A program made the position numbers and the translations under genes. A stretch of DNA of 64,000 bases from the NCBI GenBank assembly GCA_947643665.1, contig CANRWW010000007.1, positions 17,965-81,964 of the forward strand. The letters run 5' to 3'. Origin of the DNA: an uncultured Porphyromonadaceae bacterium. Its GTDB lineage: Bacteria; Bacteroidota; Bacteroidia; Bacteroidales; Muribaculaceae. Shown piece by piece: positions 48,752 to 59,173 of the stretch. The notes below the pieces were generated by a model, which was not told the origin of the DNA, ran no database searches, and worked only from the letters and a program-made list of their open reading frames with translations. Within the stretch, counting starts at the first letter, position 1, and each line of letters opens with the position of its first letter.

Positions 48752-49426
48752 ATGAAGAAAATTCTTACTATCGTACTAGGCATATTCACTCTTGGCACAA
48801 CTACTACTATATCCGCCCAGACCGATGCCCCCTCTACAATACAGCACGTATCCGTGATGTACGACCTCAACACATTGTCGCCTAAATATGGTGACAACTC
48901 CTATTTCAATGGCGTGGGAGCAGGATATACCATTGACTTCCGTGTGAGCAACACCATTCCACTATACGTAGGTACAGGTCTCAATATACGCGGAGTTTTT
49001 GACAAAGACAAAATCGCGATCAACAATGAAGAGGATCTCGTCAATATGGATGTCAAGAGCACACTGGTGAACCTGAATCTCCCGATCAATGTATCATATC
49101 GCGTGCCGGTGGCAGATAATTTCTATCTCACCCCACAGCTCGGACTTGACTTCCGCGTTCAGGTATACGGACAATCGAAACTTGATCTGAACAGTGATTT
49201 TCCTGAATTGAACAAACTCGTTTCCCAGGATTCCAAGGTAAACCTTTTCTCCAAGAATGATCTCGGCGACAACCGCTTGCGCCGCTTCCAGATGGGATGG
49301 CATGCCGGATTGAACTTTGAATACAGCAGAGTCAACCTCGGTCTCAGCTACGGTACCGACTTTGTAAAAATACATAAGAACGTCGGAGGTTCCAACTTCC
49401 TTGTATCTCTCGGATACACATTCTAA
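48752..49426 (+). CDS. Outer-membrane beta-barrel protein
   Basis: A 224-residue exported protein with signal peptide (about 1-22, ending ISAQT). The rest alternates polar and hydrophobic residues in eight to ten strands and ends with the barrel-type FLVSLGYTF. It matches the general porin-family/OMP_b-brl type of Bacteroidetes; the ligand is unknown. It is monocistronic with its own terminator. Confidence 0.8.
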   Translation: MKKILTIVLGIFTLGTTTTISAQTDAPSTIQHVSVMYDLNTLSPKYGDNSYFNGVGAGYTIDFRVSNTIPLYVGTGLNIRGVFDKDKIAINNEEDLVNMDVKSTLVNLNLPINVSYRVPVADNFYLTPQLGLDFRVQVYGQSKLDLNSDFPELNKLVSQDSKVNLFSKNDLGDNRLRRFQMGWHAGLNFEYSRVNLGLSYGTDFVKIHKNVGGSNFLVSLGYTF

Positions 49427-49443
49427 AACTTCTCTACTATAAT

Positions 49444-49499
49444 AAAAAAGCGATATGCCGGATTCTGAAGCCTTTCTTCAGCCGGCATATCGCTTTTTT
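49444..49499. terminator. Bidirectional terminator between barrel gene and GH92 gene
   Basis: A 17-bp or longer perfect stem with A/T-rich outer ends (49444-49461 with 49482-49499); an inner CTGAAG/CTTCAG hairpin occupies the loop. It serves two convergent genes. Confidence 0.9.
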
Positions 49500-49516
49500 A
49501 TATCCCTAGGAACAAA

Positions 49517-51838
49517 TTATTTTTTACGGATCCTCATACCCCCGTTTACAAGGTCATCATGGCTTATGACATATCCGGAAGGTTTACCGCCTACTGTAAT
49601 CCGGTCAATATAATCTGAGGCTGCCTCCGGATTATCTACCTCTATGGTCAATGTTTCCTTAGGATAATATTTCGGGTCAAGATGTATCGTCACCTTGTCA
49701 AACGCAGGAGTAGTAACCATATAACGTGGCACTCCCGGTATATCAGGATAAAAACCCATCATGGAGAACAACGCCCATGCAGACATTGTACCGGCATCAT
49801 CGTTGCCCGGAATCCCGTCTGGAGCCGTAGTAAAATATTTGGCGAGAAGTTCTTTTACAAGTTTCTGCGTGCGCCACTCCTCACCTTTGATCTGGGAAAA
49901 CAGATATGGATAAGCTATGTCAGGTTCGTTTGCCGGATCATAATTTCCACGATCAAACACACTCTGCAACCGTTCGGTGAACTTTTTTTTGCCACCCATC
50001 AATTTGACCAACCCTGGTATGTCATGAGGCACATAAAATGTATAATTCCACGCATTACCCTCATGGAAACCAGGTGAAGGCTCAAAATTTTCTCCCTGTT
50101 TAGGATCAAAAGGCGTGAGGAAACTGCCATCAGGCAACAGAGGACGCAAAGTCCCGTAATCCTTGCTGTAATAGTGCCTGTACCCTTTCGACCGGTCGCG
50201 CAATATCCTGGCATCCTCTTTGTGGCCGAGACTGTCGGCGAGGGCGGCAAGGGCATAATCTGCAATATAATATTCCAGCGCATGGCTTACAGAGTTGTCA
50301 AACTCTTCGCGCAAAGGCACATATCCGAGCTTCATATAATCGTCGTTATCGGGGCGCATAAGATTGCTTCCACCTGGAGTAAAAGCCCCTTTGCGCATAG
50401 CGTCATAAGCCTCGTTTATATCAAAATCACGCAATCCCTTGCTCCACGTATCCACTATTACCGGAATAGACGGATCCCCCTCCATGGTAAGCGTTTCACG
50501 GCCGAAAAGCTCCCATTTCGGAAGCCATCCGTGTTCGCGGTATATGCCCAGCATGGACTGTACCATACCCTCCTGGCGGTCCGGATATACCAGCGTCATC
50601 AACTGATGCAGATTACGATATGTATCCCAAAGCGAAAACACCGTATAACGCGGATGCACGGCAGCGCTGTCTGCCGCTGTAACCGCTTTGGCGTTTTCAT
50701 AAATATTTCCTATGGAATCACTTTCCATTACCGGATAATCACCATTTACGTCATTCAATATGGACGGATGTATCAGAGTATGGTACAGGGCTGTGTAAAA
50801 CACCTGTTTCTGCTCATCCGTGCCCCCCTCCACATCTATGCGTCCGAGAAGCGAATCCCACTCATCGGCTGCGGCGTCCCGCACCATATTGAAAGCCTGG
50901 TTTATCCCTGCATCCGCAATATCCTCCACAAGTTCTGTGCCAGCGAGTTCTGCATGCAGGTTACGGCGGGCATTTTCTATGCTAGTGAATGATACCCCTA
51001 CTGCCACCTGGATCTGCTCACCTGGATCTGTATCGAAACGCATCCACACCCCAATGTCATCCCCAGACATCTGGCGTCCGTAATTGGTATAGAGTTTATA
51101 CTTGCCGTTGTCTTTGTCCCACTCGGCCTCCACCCCTTTCATTGGGCGTTGCATCTTCCAGAAACCGGACGATGCAGGCGTGCGATCCACACGCATCACA
51201 AAATATATTGGGAAAACGGCCTGCGGCACATAACAGAACGTGCCAAGGAGTTTTGATCCTTCAAATTCACGATCGTTGACCCTTCGCACAGTAGCTCCGG
51301 ACTCATTTGTAAGCCCTTCCCCGAGATTCAGAAGAATATTTCCTTCACCTCCTGCAGGAAATGTGAAGCGGGTAAGACCTACACGGGTGGTTGCTGTAGC
51401 CTCGGCTATTATACCAGAGTTGTCAAGAGTGACACCGTAATATCCGGGGGAAGCCTTCTCATCATGATAAGCGGTCCCATATTTCCGGTAATCCACCTCA
51501 AGCGGCCCGGTAGTGGCGGTAAGCAGCAAGGAACCCATTTCCGGACATCCCACCCCCGACAAATTCACATGAGAGAAACCGGTAAAAAACTTATTGGTGA
51601 CATCATAGGGGGTAGACCACCAACGTGAATCCTTGTCGTAGGTATTGGTATCGGAGCCCATCACATTAAACGGGGTCACGGACATAAGCCCGTTAGGCCG
51701 TACTGCACCGGGATTAGTGGTTCCGAAATTAGTGGTACCGATAAACGGATTCACATAACTGGCATAATCAAGGGATGCAGCTCCCGCACCAAATGCGAGA
51801 GTGCACCCTGTAGCCATACAGGCAAGGATTCTTTTCAT
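49517..51838 (-). CDS. GH92 alpha-mannosidase (copy 1)
   Basis: A 773-residue Ca-dependent exo-alpha-mannosidase of family GH92, with signal peptide 1-20 (LAFGAGAAS). The start YASYVNPFIGTTN is the GH92 N-terminal signature. A candidate acid Glu lies in GFHEGNAWNYTF, and the aspartates thought to activate water are in PGNDDAGTMSAW. The segment that is NEPxHH in copies 3 and 4 reads NEPDIAYPYLF here, so linkage preference may differ. It is the last gene of the mannoside operon, 12 nt after the GH130 gene. Confidence 0.92.
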   Translation of the reverse strand: MKRILACMATGCTLAFGAGAASLDYASYVNPFIGTTNFGTTNPGAVRPNGLMSVTPFNVMGSDTNTYDKDSRWWSTPYDVTNKFFTGFSHVNLSGVGCPEMGSLLLTATTGPLEVDYRKYGTAYHDEKASPGYYGVTLDNSGIIAEATATTRVGLTRFTFPAGGEGNILLNLGEGLTNESGATVRRVNDREFEGSKLLGTFCYVPQAVFPIYFVMRVDRTPASSGFWKMQRPMKGVEAEWDKDNGKYKLYTNYGRQMSGDDIGVWMRFDTDPGEQIQVAVGVSFTSIENARRNLHAELAGTELVEDIADAGINQAFNMVRDAAADEWDSLLGRIDVEGGTDEQKQVFYTALYHTLIHPSILNDVNGDYPVMESDSIGNIYENAKAVTAADSAAVHPRYTVFSLWDTYRNLHQLMTLVYPDRQEGMVQSMLGIYREHGWLPKWELFGRETLTMEGDPSIPVIVDTWSKGLRDFDINEAYDAMRKGAFTPGGSNLMRPDNDDYMKLGYVPLREEFDNSVSHALEYYIADYALAALADSLGHKEDARILRDRSKGYRHYYSKDYGTLRPLLPDGSFLTPFDPKQGENFEPSPGFHEGNAWNYTFYVPHDIPGLVKLMGGKKKFTERLQSVFDRGNYDPANEPDIAYPYLFSQIKGEEWRTQKLVKELLAKYFTTAPDGIPGNDDAGTMSAWALFSMMGFYPDIPGVPRYMVTTPAFDKVTIHLDPKYYPKETLTIEVDNPEAASDYIDRITVGGKPSGYVISHDDLVNGGMRIRKK

Positions 51839-51850
51839 CGGATAAAAATA

Positions 51851-52813
51851 TTACAATGAATTTTCTTTTACGAACCTTAAAATCTCAGATATACGTCCGA
51901 AAGCCATGCCTACAACGGTGTCAGCCGCACCGTAGTACACCGCCACACGATCCCCACCATCGGTAATGGCGGCACATGGGAATACGACACATGGCACATC
52001 GCCGGTAAGCTCATATTCCGTGGCAGGGGCAAGCAGATATGGTTTGGTCCGGTACAGTACTTTCGTCGGATCCTCACGGTCAAGTATGGCAGCTCCCATC
52101 GAATAACGGTAACCACGGCAAGTGTTTATAACACCATGGTAAAACATCAGCCACCCGTCTTCAGTAAGGAACGGCACCGAACCGGCACCGATTTTTGTGC
52201 ACTGCCAGGCACTTTCTGTGAAAGGCGCCACTTTCATAAGGCACCTGTGTTCGCCCCAGTATTTCATATCGGGGCTGAAAGAAATGAAAATATCGCCGAA
52301 AGGCGTATGCCCGTTGTCACTCGGACGCGACATCATGGCAAACCGCCCGTCGAAACGTTGCGGGAAAAGCACGCCATTGCGGTTGAAAGGCAAGAAAGCG
52401 TTTTCACACTGGTAAAAAGTCTTGAAATCGAAAGTATAACCGATACCAATCGTAGGACCGTTATACCCGTTGCACCATGTGATCCAGTAACGGTCCTCTA
52501 TCCATGTGACACGCGGATCATATTTGTAATCGCTGTCAATCATATCGGTATTGCCCGGCTCAAATTTTATAGGTTCGTCGGCTATCTCCCAGTCTATTCC
52601 GTTCTTGGAGAAACCTACGAATATGTTCATCTGTACAGCCTTGTTATCGCAACGGAACACTCCGGCGTATCCCTCGCCGAAAGGCACCACGGCGCTGTTG
52701 AATATACTGTTGGAAACCTTTGTCTGATAGCGTCCGATAACAGGATTCTTGGAATAGCGCCACATCACATCCGTGCAGCCTTCGGGACGTTCTTCCCAGG
52801 GAAAATTTTTCAT
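51851..52813 (-). CDS. GH130 mannoside phosphorylase
   Basis: A 320-residue cytoplasmic enzyme of family GH130 (no signal peptide). It should cleave a beta-1,4-mannosyl linkage with phosphate, such as mannosyl-1,4-N-acetylglucosamine or mannobiose, to give mannose-1-phosphate. Marks: [33 protein letters not shown] (with the probable proton-donor Asp) and [17 protein letters not shown]. It lies in one operon with four GH92 genes and an MFS transporter, an order known from N-glycan-foraging loci of Bacteroides. Confidence 0.9.
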   Translation of the reverse strand: MKNFPWEERPEGCTDVMWRYSKNPVIGRYQTKVSNSIFNSAVVPFGEGYAGVFRCDNKAVQMNIFVGFSKNGIDWEIADEPIKFEPGNTDMIDSDYKYDPRVTWIEDRYWITWCNGYNGPTIGIGYTFDFKTFYQCENAFLPFNRNGVLFPQRFDGRFAMMSRPSDNGHTPFGDIFISFSPDMKYWGEHRCLMKVAPFTESAWQCTKIGAGSVPFLTEDGWLMFYHGVINTCRGYRYSMGAAILDREDPTKVLYRTKPYLLAPATEYELTGDVPCVVFPCAAITDGGDRVAVYYGAADTVVGMAFGRISEILRFVKENSL

Positions 52814-52915
52814 TTAATCTTCTTTTTTAATCAGTCATCAAATAATGAATAGCGGAAATATCCGCAATATGATAACACTCATAACTACATATCGAATGTA
52901 GATATTTTATTTTTT

Positions 52916-54292
52916 CTACACTATATCGTCCGCATCTGGAGCCATAACAGCGTCAGCTTCAGCAGACTTTATAAGATTTCCTTTGTCATCATAACGGAAC
53001 GGTACGAACCATGTTATGATAAAAGCCGGAATCGTGGCTACAAGCACGAAAATAAAAAACATGGAGTAACCCATGGCGTTGCTTAACCATCCGCTGAGCA
53101 TGCCGGGTATCATCACTCCTAAATTCATGATGCCTGAAGCAAAAGCGTAATGAGCCATCTGATGCTTGCCCGGAGCCACCTGCTGCATCATGAACAGGGT
53201 AAGACCTACGAAACCGAATCCATAGCCGAAATACTCAAACACTATACCTGAAGCGATAAGCCAGCCAGACTCCGGCTGGAAAAATGCCAGAAGGGCATAT
53301 ACCGCAAACGGGATGTTGAAAATACAGCATAAGGAAAACAACGTGCGTTTAAGACCTCTGCCGGAAATATAGTATCCGGCCAGAAGCGAACCGAGCACAA
53401 AAGCGGCCGCGCCGAATGTGCCGTAATATATACCTATCTGCTGGTTATCCAGTCCAAGGCCCCCGACATCTCGCCCTGCTTTTAGGAACAGCGGTACAAT
53501 CTTCACAACAAAACCTTCACCGAACCGGTACAGCAGTATAAAAGCAATGTAATACCATATATATTTCTTGGTAAAAAATTCTTTCAGGACCATCCAAAGC
53601 TCATGTGTAACCTCACCTGCGGACCGCTTCCCCTTGCCGTTGGTTCCGGCGGCTTCACCACCCCTTGGCAGTATGAATATATGGTACAATGCCAGCAGGA
53701 TCATAGTGACCGACAAAATGCCCATTATTATCATCCATGCATTGCGATTTGCCATGAACGAGCCTTCCCCAGCATTGTCACCCGCACTGAACATGGATAT
53801 GAAATATCCTGAAAGATAAACCAGACCTCCTGTAGCCGCCAATTTGGCAATGTTATAGAAGGCTCCCTGCCAACCTATATATTTTGACTGTTGGGCAGGT
53901 GTGAGGGCACCCATATATACACCGTCGCACGCTATATCATGCGTTGCACCGCTGAACGCCACAAGAGCAAGAAACGCTATCGCCACCGGGAAAAAATCAT
54001 GGAATGTCAACGATAATGCCACAAGACCGAAAGACACCCCTGTCACAAACTGGGTTGTAACGACATAAAACTTGCGTGTCCTGAACAGTTCCAGAAAAGG
54101 GCTCCACAGAGGTTTCAGAGTCCATGGAAGAAGAATCAGGGAAGTCCAGAAAGCAATCTGCACATCATCTACACCAAGTCCCTGGAACATAAGCACTGAT
54201 GCCATATTGAGCACAACAAACGGCAGACCCATCGCAAAATATGCGGTAGGCACCCAGGCTATAGGACTGATTTTTTTTTCACCGGAAGACAT
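52916..54292 (-). CDS. MFS transporter in the mannoside operon
   Basis: A 458-residue membrane protein with 12 predicted helices. It resembles MFS sugar/muropeptide carriers near SLC45/AmpG (a long loop about 195-235 rich in Gly/Lys). It probably imports the disaccharide that GH130 phosphorolyses, since GH92 enzymes act outside the cytoplasm. It lies 102 bp upstream of the GH130 gene and 133 bp downstream of GH92 copy 2. Confidence 0.85.
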   Translation of the reverse strand: MSSGEKKISPIAWVPTAYFAMGLPFVVLNMASVLMFQGLGVDDVQIAFWTSLILLPWTLKPLWSPFLELFRTRKFYVVTTQFVTGVSFGLVALSLTFHDFFPVAIAFLALVAFSGATHDIACDGVYMGALTPAQQSKYIGWQGAFYNIAKLAATGGLVYLSGYFISMFSAGDNAGEGSFMANRNAWMIIMGILSVTMILLALYHIFILPRGGEAAGTNGKGKRSAGEVTHELWMVLKEFFTKKYIWYYIAFILLYRFGEGFVVKIVPLFLKAGRDVGGLGLDNQQIGIYYGTFGAAAFVLGSLLAGYYISGRGLKRTLFSLCCIFNIPFAVYALLAFFQPESGWLIASGIVFEYFGYGFGFVGLTLFMMQQVAPGKHQMAHYAFASGIMNLGVMIPGMLSGWLSNAMGYSMFFIFVLVATIPAFIITWFVPFRYDDKGNLIKSAEADAVMAPDADDIV

Positions 54293-54425
54293 AAGAATAT
54301 AGTATCTGTTATTTTATATTGTCAACGAAACGGGGAACAATGACGATATTTGCATCGTAAAGATAGCAGATAGCGGCATACATGGCTTAAGGACATACGG
54401 AATGTACGGAACTCAGATTGCAAAT

Positions 54426-56759
54426 TTACTTGCCCGATTTCAATTCATTGGAGAAAGAATACGGCATATCCACATCTTTCGTACCACGGCTACGGTTGGG
54501 GTTGTCCGACATTTCAAGATCAATAACAGCACCTTCCATAATCATAGGATACGTTATGTAATTTTTATCATATCTTTCACCATTGACTTTCATCTGGTTT
54601 ATATAACGGTTTTCAGCTGAATTGGCTGGAGCATTTACCACAAACTTTTTCCCATTCTCAAGATTCACGGTTATCTTCTTGAACAGCGGGGATCCCAAGG
54701 CATACTGGTCGGTTCCAGGCGCGACAGGGTAAAAGCCCATCGAGGAGAATACATACCATGCCGAGGTCTGGCCGTTATCCTCGTCGCCGCAATACCCGTC
54801 AGGAGTAGGAGTATACATGCGGTCCATCACTTCACGGACCCAATATTGGGCTTTCCACGGCTCTCCTGCCCAGTCGTAGAGATAAATCATATGCTGCACC
54901 GGCTGGTTGCCATGGGCATAGTTACCCATATTCATCACCTGCATCTCCCTGATTTCATGGATAGGGAAGCCATAATAACTGTCATCAAAGACCGGCGGTA
55001 CTGAAAACACCGAATCCATCATCTGCACGAACTCTTTTTTCCCTCCCATAAGATCTATGAGTCCTTGGGGATCATGGAACACACTCCATGTATAATGCCA
55101 TGAATTGCCTTCGGTAAAGGCATCGCCCCATTTCAGTGGAGAGAAAGGCGCCTGGAAAGTGCCGTCTTCATTGCGTCCGCGCATCAGTTTTGTTTCCTTG
55201 TCGAAAAGATTGCGGTAATTCATCGCACGACGGGCATAGAGGTCCTGCTCTTCTTTCGGCCGTCCCAGCGCTTTTGCGAGCTGGTATATCGCCCAGTCGT
55301 CATAGGCATATTCCAAAGTGCGGGCGGCATTCTCATTTATGCCCACATTATAAGGAACATAGCCAAGCGTGTTGTAATACTCATGGCCAAGACGTCCGGT
55401 AGAACTTACAGAGGGGTGCACATTTTCCGTACCTTTTACCACACCTTCCCATAAGGCCTCGGCATCATCAACCTTGATACCTTTGAGATATGCATCGGCA
55501 AGCACAGAGGCTGAGTTGTTTCCCACCATGCATCCACGATGCCCCGGAGATGCCCATTCCGGAAAAAAACCGCTCTCGCGATAGGCATTGAGCATCCCCT
55601 CCTGTATCTCTTTGTTGATTGACGGATAAGCGATATTGAGAAGCGGGAAAAGGGCACGGAAAGTATCCCAAAGTCCCGTGTCCGTATAAAGGTAACCAGG
55701 CAGTACTTCCCCGTTGTAAGGACTGTAATGCATAACGTTGCCGGCAGCATCTATTTCATAGAATTTACGTGGGAAAAGAGTGGAACGGTAAAGGGTCGTA
55801 TAGAACATACGGTTCTGGTCAAGATCTCCACCCTCTACCTCAATGCGACCGAGAATGTCATTCCACGCCTCACGGCCTTTCCCTACAAGAGTATCGAAAT
55901 CATCACTGCCAAGCTCACTAAGATTAAGTTCAGCCTGTTCGGGAGAAATAAATGATGAAGCCACACGGGCATGTACTTTTTCCCCTTTGGATGTCTTGAA
56001 ACCTACAACCGCACCGGTATGGAACCCTTTCTGTTCCAGGATCCCATCTTTAATGGAGTAGCTGCCGTTGTCCAACCTTTTGTCCGGAGCAGAAGGTTCC
56101 GCATCATTGGAGAATGTGACACTATATGTTATCGGCTTGTCAAACTCCACCACAAAATAATTACGGAAATTTTCAGGCACTCCCCCACTGTTACGGGTCG
56201 TATAGCCAACCACCTTGTTTTCTCCTGGTATTACTTTTACATGACTGCCGCGATCAAAACCATCAATAACCACAAACGAACTGTCGTTCTCAGGAAATGT
56301 GAACCGGAACATCGCCGCACGTTCCGTAGGTGTGATCTCCGTTACCACATCATGGTCTGCAAGATAAACCTTGTAATAATACGGCCTGGCGACTTCACCC
56401 TTGTGACTGAACCAACTGGCACGGTCATCCTCAAGAAATTTCGGGGAACCGGTAACCGGCATAATGGAAAACTGGCCGTAATCGTTAATCCACGGGCTTG
56501 GCTGATGCGTCTGCTTGAAACCGCGTATCTTGTTGGCCGTGTACTGATAAGTCCAGCCGTCACCCATCGGCCCGGTCTGAGGGGTCCAGAAGTTCATGCC
56601 CCACGGACGTGCCACAGCCGGATATGTATTGCCGGTGGAAAGTTCAAAGGTAGACTCTGAACCCACAAGCGGATTGGCAAGGTCTGCTGGAGAGGTGACA
56701 TTTGCCGCCGCCGAAACAGCAACGGCAAATGCCATCAATATATTAATTGCTTTCTTCAT
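54426..56759 (-). CDS. GH92 alpha-mannosidase (copy 2)
   Basis: A 777-residue secreted GH92 enzyme with signal peptide 1-19. The start LANPLVGSESTFELS is a divergent N-terminal motif. The acid-site segment is AFTEGNSWHYTW, the aspartate segment CGDEDNGQTSAW, and the +1 segment reads GNQPVQH instead of NEPxHH. The active-site residues needed for hydrolysis seem present, but substrate linkage may differ from the other copies. It is the third GH92 gene from the promoter. Confidence 0.9.
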   Translation of the reverse strand: MKKAINILMAFAVAVSAAANVTSPADLANPLVGSESTFELSTGNTYPAVARPWGMNFWTPQTGPMGDGWTYQYTANKIRGFKQTHQPSPWINDYGQFSIMPVTGSPKFLEDDRASWFSHKGEVARPYYYKVYLADHDVVTEITPTERAAMFRFTFPENDSSFVVIDGFDRGSHVKVIPGENKVVGYTTRNSGGVPENFRNYFVVEFDKPITYSVTFSNDAEPSAPDKRLDNGSYSIKDGILEQKGFHTGAVVGFKTSKGEKVHARVASSFISPEQAELNLSELGSDDFDTLVGKGREAWNDILGRIEVEGGDLDQNRMFYTTLYRSTLFPRKFYEIDAAGNVMHYSPYNGEVLPGYLYTDTGLWDTFRALFPLLNIAYPSINKEIQEGMLNAYRESGFFPEWASPGHRGCMVGNNSASVLADAYLKGIKVDDAEALWEGVVKGTENVHPSVSSTGRLGHEYYNTLGYVPYNVGINENAARTLEYAYDDWAIYQLAKALGRPKEEQDLYARRAMNYRNLFDKETKLMRGRNEDGTFQAPFSPLKWGDAFTEGNSWHYTWSVFHDPQGLIDLMGGKKEFVQMMDSVFSVPPVFDDSYYGFPIHEIREMQVMNMGNYAHGNQPVQHMIYLYDWAGEPWKAQYWVREVMDRMYTPTPDGYCGDEDNGQTSAWYVFSSMGFYPVAPGTDQYALGSPLFKKITVNLENGKKFVVNAPANSAENRYINQMKVNGERYDKNYITYPMIMEGAVIDLEMSDNPNRSRGTKDVDMPYSFSNELKSGK

Positions 56760-56804
56760 TACTATGTATCAATAAAAATTTAGACCGGTAATATAAACAG
56801 ACGC

Positions 56805-59093
56805 TTACTTACCCCAATCAGTAGGTTTGTCTGTCATCTCAAGCTGGAGGATGCCTCCATCCTTGAGATCATCGTGCGTAAAGAATGGCTCTGCAAGTTC
56901 CCGGCCATTTATGTTTGCCGATTTGATATACTTGTTCTTCTTGGAGAAATTCTTCACATTTACTGTAAACTGTTTGTCGTTGGGAAGATTTACCGTAAGG
57001 TTTTCAAACATCGGACGCCCGATTGAATACACCGGAAGACCGGGAGCCACCTGGTAGAAGCCCATGGCGTTCAACACAAGCCATGCCGACATCTGGCCGC
57101 AATCTTCATTTCCTGAAAGTCCATCCGGATCCACACGGTATTGCTCATCATATATGCGGTCTACAAGTTCCTGTGTCTTCCATGGCTGACCGGCATAATT
57201 ATAAAGATGGGTAATATGATGTGACGGCTCATTGCCGTGCGCATACTGGCCGATAAGACCGGTAATGTCGGCTGAAACAAGTTCTCCGGTAAGCTCGGAA
57301 GAGGCGCTAAAAAGGCTATCCAGTTTCTCGGTGAACTTTTCTTTACCTCCCATAAGATCAATCAGACCATGTACATCATGGGGAACGAACCATGTCCACT
57401 GCCATGCAGTACCTTCGCAATAATCGTCATTTCGGTGGTTTGACGAATTGGGAGAGAACGGCACACGCCATGAGCCATCACTCATCACACCGCGCATAAA
57501 CCGTGTCTCTGGATCGAAATATTTTTTATATGCCTTGCCGAAAGCTGCATATTTCGATGCTGTGGCCGTATCCCCGGCAGCAATGGCAAGCTGGCTTATG
57601 CACCAGTCGTCATAAGCATATTCAAGTGCCTTTGCCACAGATTCGTTGTCTTTGTCAGACGGGATATAGCCGATCGTATTCTTATAATATTTGGCCGACG
57701 GCATAAGATGGGGAAGAACCTTGGGTGGACATATTATGCCTGCCGTATCATATTCGGCAGCCCTTACAGAAGCTCTCAGAGCCTCATTCACATCAAAACT
57801 GTTCTGTCCCTTAGCCACCGCATCGGCAAACAAAGAAGCCGCATGATAGCCGATCATTGTACCGGTATAATTGCCGGCAAGTTCCCATTTGGGAAGCACT
57901 CCCCCCTCCTGCGCTTTCAGAAGAAGCGAACGGAGGTAATCATCGTTCTTTTCCGGATCTATGATAGTGAGCAGCGGATGAAGCGCCCTGAAAGTATCCC
58001 AGATAGAAAAAATTGTATATACCGGACGTTGTGCGTCACCCTGCTTTACCTTTAGGTCCATGCCAAGATAACGTCCGTCAACATCTGTAAACAGGTTTGG
58101 AGATATGGCGGTATGATACAGCGCGGTATAAAATTTCACAAGGTCGTCCTTGTCAGAGGTGAACGGAACATCTATCTTTGAAAGATAATCATTCCATTTT
58201 TCACGGGCAGCACGGCGTGTCTCGTCAAAAGCGAAATCCGGCATTTCCTGTTCCACATTTTTCTGTGCTCCTTCATAATCAACTGCCGATACCCCCACTT
58301 TTACAAGCACCTGGTCGCCGTCCTTTGTAGGAGCGAAGTTCAGAAGCGCCTTGCAACGGGCATACGGACGCCCCTTGGTATCAAGAATCGTATCAGTAAG
58401 CAAGGTATGGGTAAACGGTTTTGAGAATTTGGCGTAAAAGAATATCTGCTGTTCAAAAGCCCAGTATTCCGTCATTTTCCAACCCCTTATTTCTGTATCG
58501 CTCAATACTTCCAGAGCCATCTCAAGATTATTCTGGCGCTGTATGGAATAATCCATATCAATAATCATCCCGGGACGTCTGCTCTTTGGATATGTATAAC
58601 GGTGAAGCGCCACGCGATCAGTGGCTGTAAGTTCCGCCTTTATGTCATACCTGTTGAGTATGACACTATAATATCCCGGTTCTGCAATCTCATTGGCATG
58701 TATGAACCTTGACGCATAGGGGAGGTTCTGCAACGTATCTACCTGGTTGTCTATGACATGTGCACCCACTGTAGGCATAAACAGTACATCTCCGTAGTCG
58801 GCACAACCGGTACCGTTAACATGTGTGTGGGAGAAACCGTTTATAAGCGAATCCCCATAATAATATCCAGAACATGCATCCCAACCGTCTATACGGGTAT
58901 CAGGCGAGGGCTGGATCATCCCGTTAGGTACAACTGCTCCTGGAAAAGTATGGCCGTGTCCGCCGGTTCCTATGAACGGATCAACAAATGACGCATAGTC
59001 ACCGGTAGCTTTCGCCTGATTACAAGAGTCAAGTGTCACTGCCGCAAGAGCGGTAGCCATGGTTGCCGTGACAATGATAAGGGTCTTTTTCAT
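56805..59093 (-). CDS. GH92 alpha-mannosidase (copy 3), lipoprotein
   Basis: A 762-residue GH92 enzyme anchored as a lipoprotein (VTLDSC lipobox at about 19-24). It has the family start YASFVDPFIGTGGHGHTFPG, acid segment YCEGTAWQWTW, +1 segment GNEPSHH and base segment LSGNEDCGQMSAW. This combination is like that of characterised alpha-1,2-mannosidases, so copy 3 probably trims 1,2-linked mannose. It precedes copy 2 by 45 bp. Confidence 0.92.
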   Translation of the reverse strand: MKKTLIIVTATMATALAAVTLDSCNQAKATGDYASFVDPFIGTGGHGHTFPGAVVPNGMIQPSPDTRIDGWDACSGYYYGDSLINGFSHTHVNGTGCADYGDVLFMPTVGAHVIDNQVDTLQNLPYASRFIHANEIAEPGYYSVILNRYDIKAELTATDRVALHRYTYPKSRRPGMIIDMDYSIQRQNNLEMALEVLSDTEIRGWKMTEYWAFEQQIFFYAKFSKPFTHTLLTDTILDTKGRPYARCKALLNFAPTKDGDQVLVKVGVSAVDYEGAQKNVEQEMPDFAFDETRRAAREKWNDYLSKIDVPFTSDKDDLVKFYTALYHTAISPNLFTDVDGRYLGMDLKVKQGDAQRPVYTIFSIWDTFRALHPLLTIIDPEKNDDYLRSLLLKAQEGGVLPKWELAGNYTGTMIGYHAASLFADAVAKGQNSFDVNEALRASVRAAEYDTAGIICPPKVLPHLMPSAKYYKNTIGYIPSDKDNESVAKALEYAYDDWCISQLAIAAGDTATASKYAAFGKAYKKYFDPETRFMRGVMSDGSWRVPFSPNSSNHRNDDYCEGTAWQWTWFVPHDVHGLIDLMGGKEKFTEKLDSLFSASSELTGELVSADITGLIGQYAHGNEPSHHITHLYNYAGQPWKTQELVDRIYDEQYRVDPDGLSGNEDCGQMSAWLVLNAMGFYQVAPGLPVYSIGRPMFENLTVNLPNDKQFTVNVKNFSKKNKYIKSANINGRELAEPFFTHDDLKDGGILQLEMTDKPTDWGK

Positions 59094-59173
59094 ATATGAT
59101 AACGCGTTTTATTTTCTGTCGGATAAATATATTGATCCTGTAACTGTTACTTTATAAAAGGGGTTGGCAATAC

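Noticed and set aside
50174..50992. 272-codon open frame on the plus strand
   Set aside because: Antisense to GH92 copy 1, with composition of a shadow frame.
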